Assembly (NCBI GenBank): GCA_016716475.1
Contig: JADJWG010000004.1
Coordinates: 124,001-188,000 of the forward strand
Direction of reading: 5' to 3'
Source of the DNA: Phycisphaerales bacterium
GTDB lineage: Bacteria > Planctomycetota > Phycisphaerae > UBA1845 > Fen-1342
Length of the DNA: 64,000 bases
Below are positions 51,589 through 61,487 of the stretch, one piece after another. Numbering within the stretch: the first letter of the stretch is position 1; every line of letters starts with the position of its first letter. The position numbers were made by a program, and so were the translations under genes. Under the pieces are notes generated by a model. That model was not told where the DNA came from. It made no database searches and saw nothing but the letters and a program-made list of their open reading frames with translations.

Positions 51589-54204
51589 TCAATGCCGGGC
51601 CGCGGGGCGCACCTCTCCCGCTGCGACCGTGAGCGCGCCGTGCGCATGGGTCGTCCAGAGCGTGCATTGCGATCCCAACGTCGTATGAACGAGCTGCGCG
51701 AAGCGTGGGCGCGGGGTGCGGGTAGAGACGATGATGGCGCGCGGGGCGACGGCGCGCAGGAAGGCCTCGGTGCGCCGCGCCAGGACCGCGCCGTGGTGGG
51801 GCGCGAGCAAAACATCAGCCCGCAGATCGACCGTGCCCGCCGCCGCGGCGTGCAGCAGGGCGTCGATGGCGCGCTCCTCGAGATCGCCGGTGAGCAGCAC
51901 GCGCGTGCCTCCCAGTTCAACCTTGATTACGAGGGAGCGGTCGTTCTCGTCCCAGGTGGCGGGCAGACTGGGCGGTGGCCATAGCACCTCCGCCGCGCAG
52001 GGGCCGAACATCAGGCGGTCGCCGAGGCGGAGCGGTACGGGGTGCGGTGCCGTTGCGGGCAGCCGGGCGCGCAGCGTGTGCAAGGCGTGGGCGCCGGCGG
52101 TGGTCTCTCCCGTCGCGAAACAAGTGCTTGTATGCCACGTTGGCAGCGGGTAGCGCTGCGCGAGCGTTGGCAGCCCGCTGTAGTGGTCGAAGTTGCCATG
52201 TGACACGAGTGCCCCGCTCAGGCGCCGGACGCCCAGCGCGCGGAGGGCACGCGCCGTGGTAATACCGACATCGACGTTGCCATCGGTACCACAATCCAGC
52301 ACCCACGCTCCACCTTCGCCGTCACACAGCACGGTCGCACTGCCATTGCCGACAGCCAGCACATGCAGCGCAGGTCCGGACGGTCCCGGTGCGCGCGGTG
52401 GAACGACGAGCCAGCCACCCCAGAGCAGCACAAGCAGCGCGACGGTATGGATGGCAGCCCAGTGCCGGAACGCCAGCCGCCCACGAGCAGGCCGCGAGGC
52501 ACGATTCGTCGATGCGAGCACCGTGCGCGGATGCGGTCGCAGGGCGAACCAGGCCGCCGCCGCAGCATAGGTGCCCACGACCAGCCAGCCGGGTGGCGGT
52601 GCGGTTTCGGCGACGTTGCCCGGCAGCCACCTAAACCAGCCGACCAGCCACAAGAGGAAAGTAGAGGTCGTATGCAGTATGGCGCTGCTCACCGTGCCGA
52701 GCACTGGGAGAGAACCGGTCAGCACCGTTGCGAAGCTGGCGACGATCGTCAGGGTCACGAGCGGCGTGAGCAGCAAGGACCCGACGATACCCCAGGGCGC
52801 GAACCGGCCGAAGTGCCACCACGTCAAGGGCAGGGCGGAAACATAGGCCACGAAGCTGACCAGCACGAGGACCATGCCGGCGCGTGCCAGTGACTGTAAC
52901 AGGAGTGCGGTCAGCGTGGCGGCCTCGCGAGGGGGGTTGGTCTCATCGCGGTACCGGGAGAGGAGCGGCGGTACGGTGGGCATCACGAGCAGGAGCGCTG
53001 CGACGATCCCGAACGAGAGCTGAAAGCCCGGGCGGAACAACTCCAGCGGATTCGCCAGCAGAATCAGTCCCGCCGCCAGCGCGAGCGTGTTCAGTGTGCA
53101 GACCGGACGTCGCAGCAGCACGGCCACCGCGGAGCACGCCACGAACACGGCCGCACGCAGGACCGGCGCGTTTGGTTCCGCCACCAGCGCGTACCCGGCT
53201 ACCGCGAGCAGCATGCCTACCGCGGCCGCGCGGCGCCCGAACCGCATGACACGGCGCACCATCCACCACGCCACGGCCGCCAGGACACCGACGTGAAAAC
53301 CGCTGACCGCAAGGAAGTGCATACCACCCGCGCGGAGAAACGCGGTGTTGAGGCGTTCGTCGGCCGTACTCCGCTGCCCGAGCACCATCACGTCGAGCAG
53401 GCGCGTTGCTTCGTCCGTGGCGGCCTGCGCCCACGGCTCGAATAGTGCCGTCCGAACCCTTTGACGCAGGGCGGCGCGCATTTCGTCCCACCAGCGGGCC
53501 GAGGCCGGGTGCCGTTCGATGTGTTCCGCGGACGGCGCGGTTACCAGTGCGGCGATGCCCTGTCGCCGTTGCCACGCGGACCAGTCCGGTTCACCCGGAT
53601 TCTGTGCGCCGCGGAGACGCGACAGCCAACCATTGAGGGTCACGCGCTCACCAGGATTCAGCGGCAGGCCGGCCGCGGTCACCTGCACGCGGACGTATCC
53701 GGTCAGCGGCCGCGGCGGTGACACCGTGTCAAGACTTTCGAAGCAGACCAGCAATTGCGTCTGCGGCGCAGTGTCGAAGGGTAGAAACGGATTGCGGCGT
53801 TCCGGGGGGCGGTGACTGGGGGCGCGGACCACGCGACCAGTTGCGCGGATAAGTTGCGGGGTGTCAGCGAGCAGGTGGATGACGTGCGTGGGGGGGCGCG
53901 CGAGTTCGAGCGTGTATCGCGCCAGACCGATGGTGGTGCCAAGTAACGCGAGCACGATGGGCAGGCCCCACGCCCGGTTCGTGCGCCCGAGAAGCAGAAG
54001 CAGCGTGACGGGCAGTAGCGGCAGAATTGCGCTGACAGTGGGTCGCGGGAGTCGTTCCGGGCCCAGTGCTTCGGCGAGCGCCAACCCGGCCAGCAGCCCG
54101 AGCACCGGCGCAATCAGCGGCACGGGGCGCGGCCCGGCGCCGGACAACGGCGCGTTGGCCGCACATCGGATCGGACCGGGTTGGCCCGCAGCCCGTACCC
54201 CCAC
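51589..54204 (-). CDS. comEC: ComEC/Rec2 family DNA-uptake channel protein
   Basis: An 871-residue polytopic protein. Several N-terminal helices precede an OB-like soluble part (~100-250). The competence-domain membrane core follows (AGGMHFLAVSGFHVGVL is its signature), then a C-terminal metallo-beta-lactamase domain (HVLAVGNGSATVL, SHGNFDHYSGLP, LLTGDLEE, LLAPHHGA). All three parts of ComEC are present. It forms the inner-membrane channel for single-stranded DNA uptake. It starts 14 bp after purE on the same strand; other com or pil genes are not in the window. Confidence 0.9.
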   Translation of the reverse strand: MGVRAAGQPGPIRCAANAPLSGAGPRPVPLIAPVLGLLAGLALAEALGPERLPRPTVSAILPLLPVTLLLLLGRTNRAWGLPIVLALLGTTIGLARYTLELARPPTHVIHLLADTPQLIRATGRVVRAPSHRPPERRNPFLPFDTAPQTQLLVCFESLDTVSPPRPLTGYVRVQVTAAGLPLNPGERVTLNGWLSRLRGAQNPGEPDWSAWQRRQGIAALVTAPSAEHIERHPASARWWDEMRAALRQRVRTALFEPWAQAATDEATRLLDVMVLGQRSTADERLNTAFLRAGGMHFLAVSGFHVGVLAAVAWWMVRRVMRFGRRAAAVGMLLAVAGYALVAEPNAPVLRAAVFVACSAVAVLLRRPVCTLNTLALAAGLILLANPLELFRPGFQLSFGIVAALLLVMPTVPPLLSRYRDETNPPREAATLTALLLQSLARAGMVLVLVSFVAYVSALPLTWWHFGRFAPWGIVGSLLLTPLVTLTIVASFATVLTGSLPVLGTVSSAILHTTSTFLLWLVGWFRWLPGNVAETAPPPGWLVVGTYAAAAAWFALRPHPRTVLASTNRASRPARGRLAFRHWAAIHTVALLVLLWGGWLVVPPRAPGPSGPALHVLAVGNGSATVLCDGEGGAWVLDCGTDGNVDVGITTARALRALGVRRLSGALVSHGNFDHYSGLPTLAQRYPLPTWHTSTCFATGETTAGAHALHTLRARLPATAPHPVPLRLGDRLMFGPCAAEVLWPPPSLPATWDENDRSLVIKVELGGTRVLLTGDLEERAIDALLHAAAAGTVDLRADVLLAPHHGAVLARRTEAFLRAVAPRAIIVSTRTPRPRFAQLVHTTLGSQCTLWTTHAHGALTVAAGEVRPAARH

Positions 54205-54217
54205 GGGACCCTCTCTG

Positions 54218-54712
54218 TCAGGAGCGCGGCAATTGTGTCGCGAGGATCTTCTCGGCCCGCGCTCGCCGGGAAGCGGTCAGTTTGTCGCGTAACTCGGGGC
54301 GCTCGTTCGCCAGGAGCTGGATCGCGAAGAGGGCGGCGTTGGTTGCGCCGGCGGTGCCGACCGCGAATGTCGCCACCGGAACGCCCGGGGGCATCTGGAC
54401 CGTGGAAAGCAGGGCATCCAGCCCGCCCAGCGGCGACGCCGCCAGCGGGACGCCCAACACTGGGCGCGTCGTGTTGGCCGCCACTGCGCCGGCCAGGTGC
54501 GCCGCCATGCCGGCGGCCGCGATGAACGCCCGAACGCCGGAGGCATCACATTCACGGACGTACGCGGCGGTCTCCTCCGGGGTGCGATGGGCGGAGAGCA
54601 CCCGGGCTTCGTGTGCCACGCCGAACTCTGTGAGAGTCTCGGACGCGGCGCGCATGACTTCCCAGTCGTTCGCGCTACCCATCAGGATGGCCACATCAAA
54701 GCGTGCGTTCAT
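54218..54712 (-). CDS. purE: 5-(carboxyamino)imidazole ribonucleotide mutase
   Basis: A 164-residue purine-synthesis enzyme. MGSANDWEVM is the phosphate loop, VLSAHRTPEE holds the catalytic His (SAHR), and GMAAHLAGAVAANTTRPVLGVP is the second signature. LDALLSTVQMPPGVPVATF matches class I PurE, which needs PurK as a partner; no purK is adjacent. It is upstream of comEC in one likely transcript. Confidence 0.95.
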   Translation of the reverse strand: MNARFDVAILMGSANDWEVMRAASETLTEFGVAHEARVLSAHRTPEETAAYVRECDASGVRAFIAAAGMAAHLAGAVAANTTRPVLGVPLAASPLGGLDALLSTVQMPPGVPVATFAVGTAGATNAALFAIQLLANERPELRDKLTASRRARAEKILATQLPRS

Positions 54713-54786
54713 GCATCTTCCTCAGTGAGAAACGTGGTTGCGCGGAGCCGCGGCCGACCGGCTATCCCCTGCCGGTGCGGCTCCGG

Positions 54787-54792
54787 TATAAT
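54787..54792 (+). promoter_or_regulatory. Candidate -10 box for the GT2 gene
   Basis: A perfect TATAAT lies 80 bp before the GT2 start in the divergent purE-GT2 spacer. No convincing -35 box. Confidence 0.35.
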
Positions 54793-54872
54793 CCGCTGGT
54801 CATTCTAAGATACCCTGCCACCCGCGCACAGGTCCGCGCGGCCGCAGTGTGAGGCGGTCTGCGAGGAATTCG

Positions 54873-55916
54873 ATGCCCCGCTTGCACCCCGAAGTTTCCG
54901 TGGTCGTGCCCGTCTTCGAGGAGGAGGCGAGTCTCCCCGTGGTGGTGCCGCACTTCCTCGCCGTACTCGGACGCCAGCGCCGCCGGTTCGAACTGATCTT
55001 CGTGAATGACGGTTCGCGTGACCGCACCGCTGAATTGTTGGATACGTTCGCGCACCAGGATTCGCGGGTCTGCGTGATTCACCTGGCGCGCAACTTCGGC
55101 CAGACCGCGGCGCTCATGGCCGGCTTCTGGGCGGCGCGGGCCCCGATCATCGTGCCACTCGACGGTGACGGGCAGAATCCCCCCGAAGAAATCGAGCGTC
55201 TGTGCGACACGCTCGAGGAGGGCGGTTACGACGTGGTCAGCGGGTGGCGGAAAAACCGCCAGGACTCCTGGCTGCGCACCTTCGTGTCGCGCTGCGCCAA
55301 TCGCATCATCAGCCGTATGACGGGGGTCAACCTGCACGATTACGGTTGCACGCTCAAGGCCTATCGCGCCAAGGTGCTCCGCGACGCGCGCCTGTATGGT
55401 GAGATGCACCGCTTTATCCCGGTTTACGCATCCATGCACGGCGCGAAGATCTGCGAGGTCGTGGTCGACCACAAGCCCCGTACGCAAGGTCAGAGCAAGT
55501 ACGGCTACGGACGGATCTTCAAAGTGCTTGCCGATCTGCTGCTGGTGCGGATGCTGCAGCGCTACCGGACGAAGCCGATGCACTTCTTCGGCAAGATCGC
55601 GCAGTGGTCATTGCTGGGTACCGCGGCGTGCCTGGTTTTCGCGCTGGGCAATGCGATCTACGCGGCCGATCCGTGGCGGGCGTTCTGGGGCAAGGCGCCG
55701 CTGGTGGCCGTGATGTTCTTCCTGCTCGGGGGGTTCGCGCTGATGCTGGGCCTGGTGGCCGAACTCGCCATGCGGGCGGCCTTTGAGTTCAACCAGGGGC
55801 GCTACTGGGACGAAGCTCGCCGCCTCAACCTTCCTGCGGGCGATGGCTGGTCCCCGCGCTCGGCGGAAAGTGACGAACTGCGCATGCCGGCCATCGAGGA
55901 GTTGGCGGAGCGTTAG
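54873..55916 (+). CDS. Family 2 glycosyltransferase (ArnC/DPM1-like)
   Basis: A 347-residue membrane-bound glycosyltransferase. The GT-A domain has VVVPVFEEE, FVNDGSRDRT, LDGDGQNPPEEI (DxD-like) and HDYGCTLKAYR, as in enzymes that load undecaprenyl phosphate with a sugar (ArnC, GtrB, DPM1). Two C-terminal membrane helices follow (~235-310). It could supply the polyprenyl-sugar used by GT-C enzymes such as that at 30301. ATG 54873 follows GAGG by 6 bases. Confidence 0.88.
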   Translation: MPRLHPEVSVVVPVFEEEASLPVVVPHFLAVLGRQRRRFELIFVNDGSRDRTAELLDTFAHQDSRVCVIHLARNFGQTAALMAGFWAARAPIIVPLDGDGQNPPEEIERLCDTLEEGGYDVVSGWRKNRQDSWLRTFVSRCANRIISRMTGVNLHDYGCTLKAYRAKVLRDARLYGEMHRFIPVYASMHGAKICEVVVDHKPRTQGQSKYGYGRIFKVLADLLLVRMLQRYRTKPMHFFGKIAQWSLLGTAACLVFALGNAIYAADPWRAFWGKAPLVAVMFFLLGGFALMLGLVAELAMRAAFEFNQGRYWDEARRLNLPAGDGWSPRSAESDELRMPAIEELAER

Positions 55917-55962
55917 GCCGCGGCACAGGGGGGTGTGTTCCTCGCCCGGCAGCCCGCGGTCC

Positions 55963-57762
55963 TTACGGCGTCTTCCACGCTGCCTGGTATCCGAAGGCGC
56001 GATTGCCAAATCCGAAGGCGTTGTCGACATGGCGCGTGTTGTGGCTGTCGCCGCCCAGCGTGCCCCATTCCACCGGCCCGCCACCCGGGGTTCGGAAGCA
56101 CCACAGGATGCCTTGCTGGTCGGCGACGAGGATTTCCAGCCGGTTGTTCCCGGTCACGTCCGCAACCACCGGCGAGCTCTCCACCGGGGCCGGCAGGGCT
56201 TGCTGCCACACGACATGCCCGCGGTCTGACAGAATCGTGAGCATGCCGGTCGCTTGCGCGTCCACACCCGGCACGATGCTGGCGACCACAACGTTCGCCG
56301 GGCGTGGACCGGTCAGACGCCCCATTCTCAGGTTGGCGACCGCCGGTGTACCCCAGATCGCGCCGGGAATCGGACACTGCCAGCGCGATCCCTCTGCCGA
56401 CAAGGCCACGACGGCCCCGCGTCCCACGCCGAACTCGCCCGAGATCGCCGCCAACAACAGCGGGGTTTCGTTGCCCGGCTCCGCCCGCGCCGGTGTCAGG
56501 GTGCGCAGCGCTGCCAGCACCCTTTCATCGTGCCGCAGCGGTAGCACCCGGATCGGGACCCCGTCGTAGCCGTTGCCGATCTCGCTAATGCTCCAGATTC
56601 GACCGGCCCGGTCTGCCACATAGCCCGGAACGCCGGCGTAGCGCTCGGATGCGAGTCCGAGTCCGCCGGCCACGGTGGTCGTCGCGAGCGCGCGCTGCCC
56701 CCGCAGCGCGCCGTTGACGGCCGCCACCACGGCGAGGTGGCCGTCGGGGAATGTGACCAGCAGGTTGCCGGGTCCGGGGCCCGTCGCGGTGAGCCGTGCG
56801 AGCGTGGCCGCGGGCGCCGACGCAGTGGTCATCGCGGGTGCAACCTGTGTGGACCAGCTCACGCGTCCGGTACGACCGCTGATGGCGACGATCCGCCCGC
56901 TGCGTGTCGGTACCACGACATCCATGGTGCCGTCGGAATTGGTGTCTACCGCGAGCGGAGGCCCGACGATCGCATCTCCGAGCGAGGTGGTGAAGCGGAT
57001 CGCGCCGCTCATGTCCAGCGTGTAGACCGTGCCATTCCAGCAGGCCACAAAGAGCAGTCCGGAGCTGGCGGCCAGTCCCACCACGTCGCGCGGGCCGCGG
57101 TGTTCGGGGGGCGGTTGGAAGAACAGCGTCGCCTGCCCGCTGGCGCCGTCGACCCGTACGACGCCGTCAGCGGGATCGTTCGGATCGTCGAACTCACGGC
57201 CGAGTGAAGCGATGAAGATTTCGCCGTCGAGCGGGAGAATCGTGCTGAACCACGAGGTGAGGCCGACCGGGGCCCGCCATAGTTCGGTGATGTCGAGCCG
57301 CTCGCTGCTGGTTACGGCCGGGGCTTCGCCGCGCTCCAGACGTGCGGCCGCGCGCAACCAGCGCTGCCAGTCCTCGACAGTGGGGTAGTCGGCGTCGGAG
57401 ACCCGGCTGAGCAGCAGGCGTGTGTGGTGGTGCGTCAGCCCGTTCGGATTGCGCCGCTCGACGAGATATCGGACGTAATCAAGCTTGCGGCGTTGCCAGT
57501 CCGCGCGCGTCTCGGCTTCCCACGTATCCAGTGCCGCGGCCTCAGAGGTGCTGACCGCCAGGAGCGCGAGGCCCCGGTCGGTCATCCAGTCGAAAGAACG
57601 TTGGACGAGGGTTCGGATTCCGATCCAGGCCGCTGCGATCATCAGCAGAGCAAGAATTCCTGCGGCTCCGAAACGGACGAGCCGCGGGCCGGGGCGGCTC
57701 CGCCGTGCGATGGCTGGGATGGCGATGGTTCTGCGCGCCATTTCTCGGACTCCGCGCGGCAT
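55963..57762 (-). CDS. Membrane-anchored PQQ/FG-GAP-like beta-propeller protein
   Basis: A ~599-residue protein. One N-terminal helix (LVRFGAAGILALLMIAAAWIGI) anchors it. The next ~110 residues are helical and polar. Then come repeated blades (GVVRVDGASGQATLFFQ, VYTLDMSGAIRFTTSLGDA, VDTNSDGTMDVVVPTRSGRIVAISG, VVADVTGNNRLEILVADQQG) of the PQQ/FG-GAP type, with DxNxDGxxD calcium-like turns. No catalytic residues recognised. The start is uncertain: ATG 57762 or 57741, or a farther TTG. Confidence 0.62.
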   Translation of the reverse strand: MPRGVREMARRTIAIPAIARRSRPGPRLVRFGAAGILALLMIAAAWIGIRTLVQRSFDWMTDRGLALLAVSTSEAAALDTWEAETRADWQRRKLDYVRYLVERRNPNGLTHHHTRLLLSRVSDADYPTVEDWQRWLRAAARLERGEAPAVTSSERLDITELWRAPVGLTSWFSTILPLDGEIFIASLGREFDDPNDPADGVVRVDGASGQATLFFQPPPEHRGPRDVVGLAASSGLLFVACWNGTVYTLDMSGAIRFTTSLGDAIVGPPLAVDTNSDGTMDVVVPTRSGRIVAISGRTGRVSWSTQVAPAMTTASAPAATLARLTATGPGPGNLLVTFPDGHLAVVAAVNGALRGQRALATTTVAGGLGLASERYAGVPGYVADRAGRIWSISEIGNGYDGVPIRVLPLRHDERVLAALRTLTPARAEPGNETPLLLAAISGEFGVGRGAVVALSAEGSRWQCPIPGAIWGTPAVANLRMGRLTGPRPANVVVASIVPGVDAQATGMLTILSDRGHVVWQQALPAPVESSPVVADVTGNNRLEILVADQQGILWCFRTPGGGPVEWGTLGGDSHNTRHVDNAFGFGNRAFGYQAAWKTP

Positions 57763-57975
57763 GTTAGCCGCAGCGGGCAGCGCTGTAACGGGTGCGCGTC
57801 CGGGCGGAGTCGCCGCATCCTGCGCGGGAACAGCGGGAAGCGACCCTACAGTGTTTTTTTCGTTTGGGATCTGCCTCGTCAACGGCTACAGTAAGAGCGT
57901 TCGTCGTGGTTTTGGCGCGGTATCCAGTTCCGCCCCCCTCCAAGTTTGACACCTTACATTCGGCAAGGAGAACGC

Positions 57976-60900
57976 ATGCACCGTCAGGTGACGTGGTCGT
58001 TCATCGGATGCCTCCTCTTCGTCAGCCCTTGTGCGGCACTCGCCGAATTCGACACCGCGCAGTCGTGGTCTCCGTTCGACCGCTTGCGGGCAGAAATTCC
58101 GGAAGCGCAGTTCTACTGGGACGGTGACACGCTCGCCCGGATCTACGGCACGACCCTGGGTAGCGGGGCTTCGCCGGCAGATGCTGCGGCCAGCTTCATC
58201 GTGGCCCATGCGGATCTGTATGGCGTGGCCGCAACCGACCTCCTGCCGGGGAACTCCTTCAATGACGAGCTGGTGCAGCCGCTGCGGTTGGACCGTGAGA
58301 CCGGCATTCCGCAGTTCTTCCTGGTGTACTACCGCCAGTATCACGCGGGGTACGCGGTCTACGGTGCCGAGTTGCGCCTGCTGGTCCGCAACGAGCCCGG
58401 GTATCCGCTGGTGCTCGTGGGATCGAGTCTCGCGAACCTGGGGGGCTTCCAGGTACCGGCGTTCGTACAGGGTCACACGGCGGATGCCGCAGCTTTCGCC
58501 GCGGCCGAACGTTTGGTCCCCGGCTTGCTCCAGTTCGATGTTCCCGAACTCGTGCTTTGGCCCGATGCGGAGGGCAAGCCGCGCGAGCCGCGTCCGGCAC
58601 TCGTCTTCACCGCGGATAACGGCTTGAGTGCCACACCGGACTACGACCGCTGGCGTTTCATTGCGGACGCCGCGACGGGTGAAATTCTCGCACGCGAGCC
58701 GCTCATCCTGCACAATCAACTCAACGCCGCAGTGCGGGCCCGCGTGACCTCCGGCTTCGCGGCGGATGCCTGTGCACCGGTCATCGAGGTGCCTTTACCC
58801 TACGCCCGCATCATAGTGAATGGCATGACCCACTTCGCCGACGCGGCCGGCGAGCTGACGCTGCCCGGAGCAGCCGGTACGCTGCTGAATCTCACGGCCC
58901 CGGTCGCGGGCCAGTTTTTCGCCGTCAACAACGTGGGTGGACCGAACGCGCTGCTCGCACAGGCCGTCACGCTGCCGGCCACGACCACGCTGTTGCACAA
59001 CCCGAACAACGCCAGCGAACTGACCCGTGCCGAGGTGAATGCCTATCTGCACGCCAACATCGTGCGCGACTGGGCGCTGGGGGTGAACCCGGCGTTTCCC
59101 ACCATCGGCGGCGAGACGGCGTTCACGGTCAATGTCAACCTGGACAACAGTTGCAACGCCTTCTACGACGGCACTTCGATCAACTTCTACACTTCCGGCA
59201 ATAACTGCAACAACACGGCCTTCGCGAGCGTGGTCTATCACGAGTACGGCCACCACCTGGTGCGGCTCGGCGGCAGCGGGCAGGGTGCCTACGGTGAAGG
59301 CATGTCCGATTGTGTGGCGCTGCTGATCGCGCGTGATTCACGGTTGGGTGTGGGTTTCCGCAACTGCAGCACGGGAATTCGTAACGCTGCGAATAACTGC
59401 CAGTACACCCCCGACTGTTCGAGCTGCGGCAGTGCCATCCATACCTGCGGTCAACTGCTCTCCGGTTGCGTGTGGGATACCCGTGCGGCCCTCGCCGGGC
59501 TGGTGCCGGACACCTACGAGGAGATCATCGCCGACCTGACGCTCAACTCCATCCTGTTGCACACCGGCACGACGATTACGCCCACGATCTACATCGATTT
59601 TCTTACGCTGGACGACGACGATGCCAACCTTGGCAACGGGACGCCACACCTGGCGGCGATCACGGCCGGCTTCGCGGCCCACGGCATGGTGCCGCCGCCG
59701 GCGCCGGTGAACGACGCCTGCGCCAACGCGATCGTCGTCTGCCCCGGCGTCTACACCGGCAACACGACCAGCGCGACGCCCGACGGCACCACCAACTGCG
59801 GTTCGTCCAACACGACCCCCGATACCTGGTACCGCTATACACCGCAGGCCAGTGGCACACTCACGGTGAGTCTCTGCAACGGCACGACTTACGACAGCGT
59901 GCTGTCGATCCACTCGGGCCATTGTCCCGCCACCAGTGTGACGACGCTCGGCTGCGACGATGACGCCTGTGGCGCCGGCGGCGCGTCGGTCGTCAGTGCT
60001 GCCGTCACCGCGGGTGAAAGCTATCTCATTCGCGTCAGTGGCTGGAGCGGCCGCAGTGGTGCGTACACGATGACCGTACTCGGCCCGGATTGCGATCCGG
60101 GACTGCCGCTCGCGTTTCAGTATCCGGAAGGTCGGCCCCGGGTAGTGCCACCTGCCACGCCGACGCCGGTGCGTGTGCGCATTGAAGAGCGCGGTGTCCT
60201 GCTCGATCCTACTTCCCCCACGCTGCACGCGCGGCGCAATGGCGGCACCTTCACAGCGTATCCGTTGACGCTTGCCGGCGTGGACGAGTATGAAGCGCTG
60301 CTGCCCTGGGCGTTGTGCGATGAGTCGCTGGAGTATTACCTTTCGGCCCGCACGACGACTGGCGAAGAACATACCGACCCACCCGATGGCCCAATCGATC
60401 CCCACACCCTTGCAATCGGTGTGCCGCTGCAGATTTTTGCGGACAACTTCGAAACCGATCAGGGCTGGACGGTCAGCGGTACCGCCTCCGACGGGCACTG
60501 GGAGCGGGGCGTGCCCGTCAACAGCAATCGCGGCGATCCACCGAGCGACTATGACGGCTCAGGCCAGTGCTACCTGACGGCGAACCGTCCCGGCGACTCC
60601 GACGTGGACAACGGCTGGACGATCCTTACGTCGGTACCACTCGACCTCTCGCTGGGCGGCACGATCTCCTATGCGTGGTGGTTGAACGATGTGCTCAACG
60701 GCCGGCTCGGCGTGGGCGACACGTTCGACGTCGAGGTGGCGACGGATGCACTCGGCAGCGACTGGCAACTGCTGCGGCGCTACGGCACCGCGGCGCCGTT
60801 CTGGCGCACCGACACGATCGTCGTCGGGGAGGAGGTCGCGGCCTCGCCGACGCTAAGGGTGCGCTTCCGGGTCAGTGACATCCCGCCGGGGAACGTGGTC

Positions 60901-61302
60901 GAAGGCGCGCTCGACGCAGTTGTCGTCCAGGCGGTGCGCTGCACGCCTCCACTCGACTCCGACGGGGATGGTATTCCCGATGTGCTCGACAACTGTCCCG
61001 ATGTTTACAACCCCGACCAGTCCGACGGCAACGGTGACGGCATCGGCGACGCCTGCTCCGCGCCGACCTACTGCCCGGGTGACATGAACTGCGACACGCG
61101 GGTCGACTTCGGCGACATCGGGCTGTTCATTGCGGCCATCAAGACCCCCGACCCCGCGACCTGGACCTATAACCCCGGCGCCGGCGTTTGTGCCTACGAG
61201 AACGGGGATTTCGACGGTGATGGGTTGGTGACGTTCGCGGATATCAGTGCGTTCATCGCGCAGATCAAGGCGGCCCCGTCGCCGTGCAGCACGCAGCCGT
61301 AG
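57976..61302 (+). CDS. Large secreted M4/M36-like metallopeptidase with dockerin-like end
   Basis: An 1108-residue exported protein. Order: signal peptide (to ~24, CAALAEF), FTP-like prodomain (~30-220), then a thermolysin-like zinc domain with YHEYGHHLVRLGG and YGEGMSDCVALL (HExxH plus GExxSD), then a PPC-like domain (NDACANAIVVCPG, TWYRYTPQASGTLTVSL), Ig-like and jelly-roll parts, a thrombospondin-3 calcium repeat (DSDGDGIPDVLDNCPDVYN) and a terminal CPGDMNCDTRVDFGDIGLF / GDFDGDGLVTFADISAF pair of dockerin-like loops. ATG 57976 follows AAGGAG by 5 bases. It probably degrades extracellular protein. Confidence 0.85.
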   Translation: MHRQVTWSFIGCLLFVSPCAALAEFDTAQSWSPFDRLRAEIPEAQFYWDGDTLARIYGTTLGSGASPADAAASFIVAHADLYGVAATDLLPGNSFNDELVQPLRLDRETGIPQFFLVYYRQYHAGYAVYGAELRLLVRNEPGYPLVLVGSSLANLGGFQVPAFVQGHTADAAAFAAAERLVPGLLQFDVPELVLWPDAEGKPREPRPALVFTADNGLSATPDYDRWRFIADAATGEILAREPLILHNQLNAAVRARVTSGFAADACAPVIEVPLPYARIIVNGMTHFADAAGELTLPGAAGTLLNLTAPVAGQFFAVNNVGGPNALLAQAVTLPATTTLLHNPNNASELTRAEVNAYLHANIVRDWALGVNPAFPTIGGETAFTVNVNLDNSCNAFYDGTSINFYTSGNNCNNTAFASVVYHEYGHHLVRLGGSGQGAYGEGMSDCVALLIARDSRLGVGFRNCSTGIRNAANNCQYTPDCSSCGSAIHTCGQLLSGCVWDTRAALAGLVPDTYEEIIADLTLNSILLHTGTTITPTIYIDFLTLDDDDANLGNGTPHLAAITAGFAAHGMVPPPAPVNDACANAIVVCPGVYTGNTTSATPDGTTNCGSSNTTPDTWYRYTPQASGTLTVSLCNGTTYDSVLSIHSGHCPATSVTTLGCDDDACGAGGASVVSAAVTAGESYLIRVSGWSGRSGAYTMTVLGPDCDPGLPLAFQYPEGRPRVVPPATPTPVRVRIEERGVLLDPTSPTLHARRNGGTFTAYPLTLAGVDEYEALLPWALCDESLEYYLSARTTTGEEHTDPPDGPIDPHTLAIGVPLQIFADNFETDQGWTVSGTASDGHWERGVPVNSNRGDPPSDYDGSGQCYLTANRPGDSDVDNGWTILTSVPLDLSLGGTISYAWWLNDVLNGRLGVGDTFDVEVATDALGSDWQLLRRYGTAAPFWRTDTIVVGEEVAASPTLRVRFRVSDIPPGNVVEGALDAVVVQAVRCTPPLDSDGDGIPDVLDNCPDVYNPDQSDGNGDGIGDACSAPTYCPGDMNCDTRVDFGDIGLFIAAIKTPDPATWTYNPGAGVCAYENGDFDGDGLVTFADISAFIAQIKAAPSPCSTQP

Positions 61303-61380
61303 GTCGCTGACCATGGGCCATCGGAATTGTGGCGCACGCCCGGCGAGCGTGCGCCGTGTGGCGGATGGAATGAGAAGCTA

Positions 61381-61424
61381 ACCCCACACACCTCTCCCCC
61401 TAGGGGGAGAGGTCGGTGCGGGGT
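61381..61424. repeat. Long palindrome between convergent genes
   Basis: ACCTCTCCCCCT (61390-61401) followed by AGGGGGAGAGGT (61402-61413) is a perfect 24-bp palindrome, extended imperfectly by ACCCCACAC on the left and GTGCGGGGT on the right. It lies between the convergent metallopeptidase and dehydrogenase genes, so it may terminate transcription both ways or be a copy of a dispersed palindromic repeat. Confidence 0.55.
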
Positions 61425-61487
61425 GAATTCAGCCGATTCTCGACACTCCCCAGCGCCCATGCTGCGGGAGGGCAGTCCAGGTTCGTA

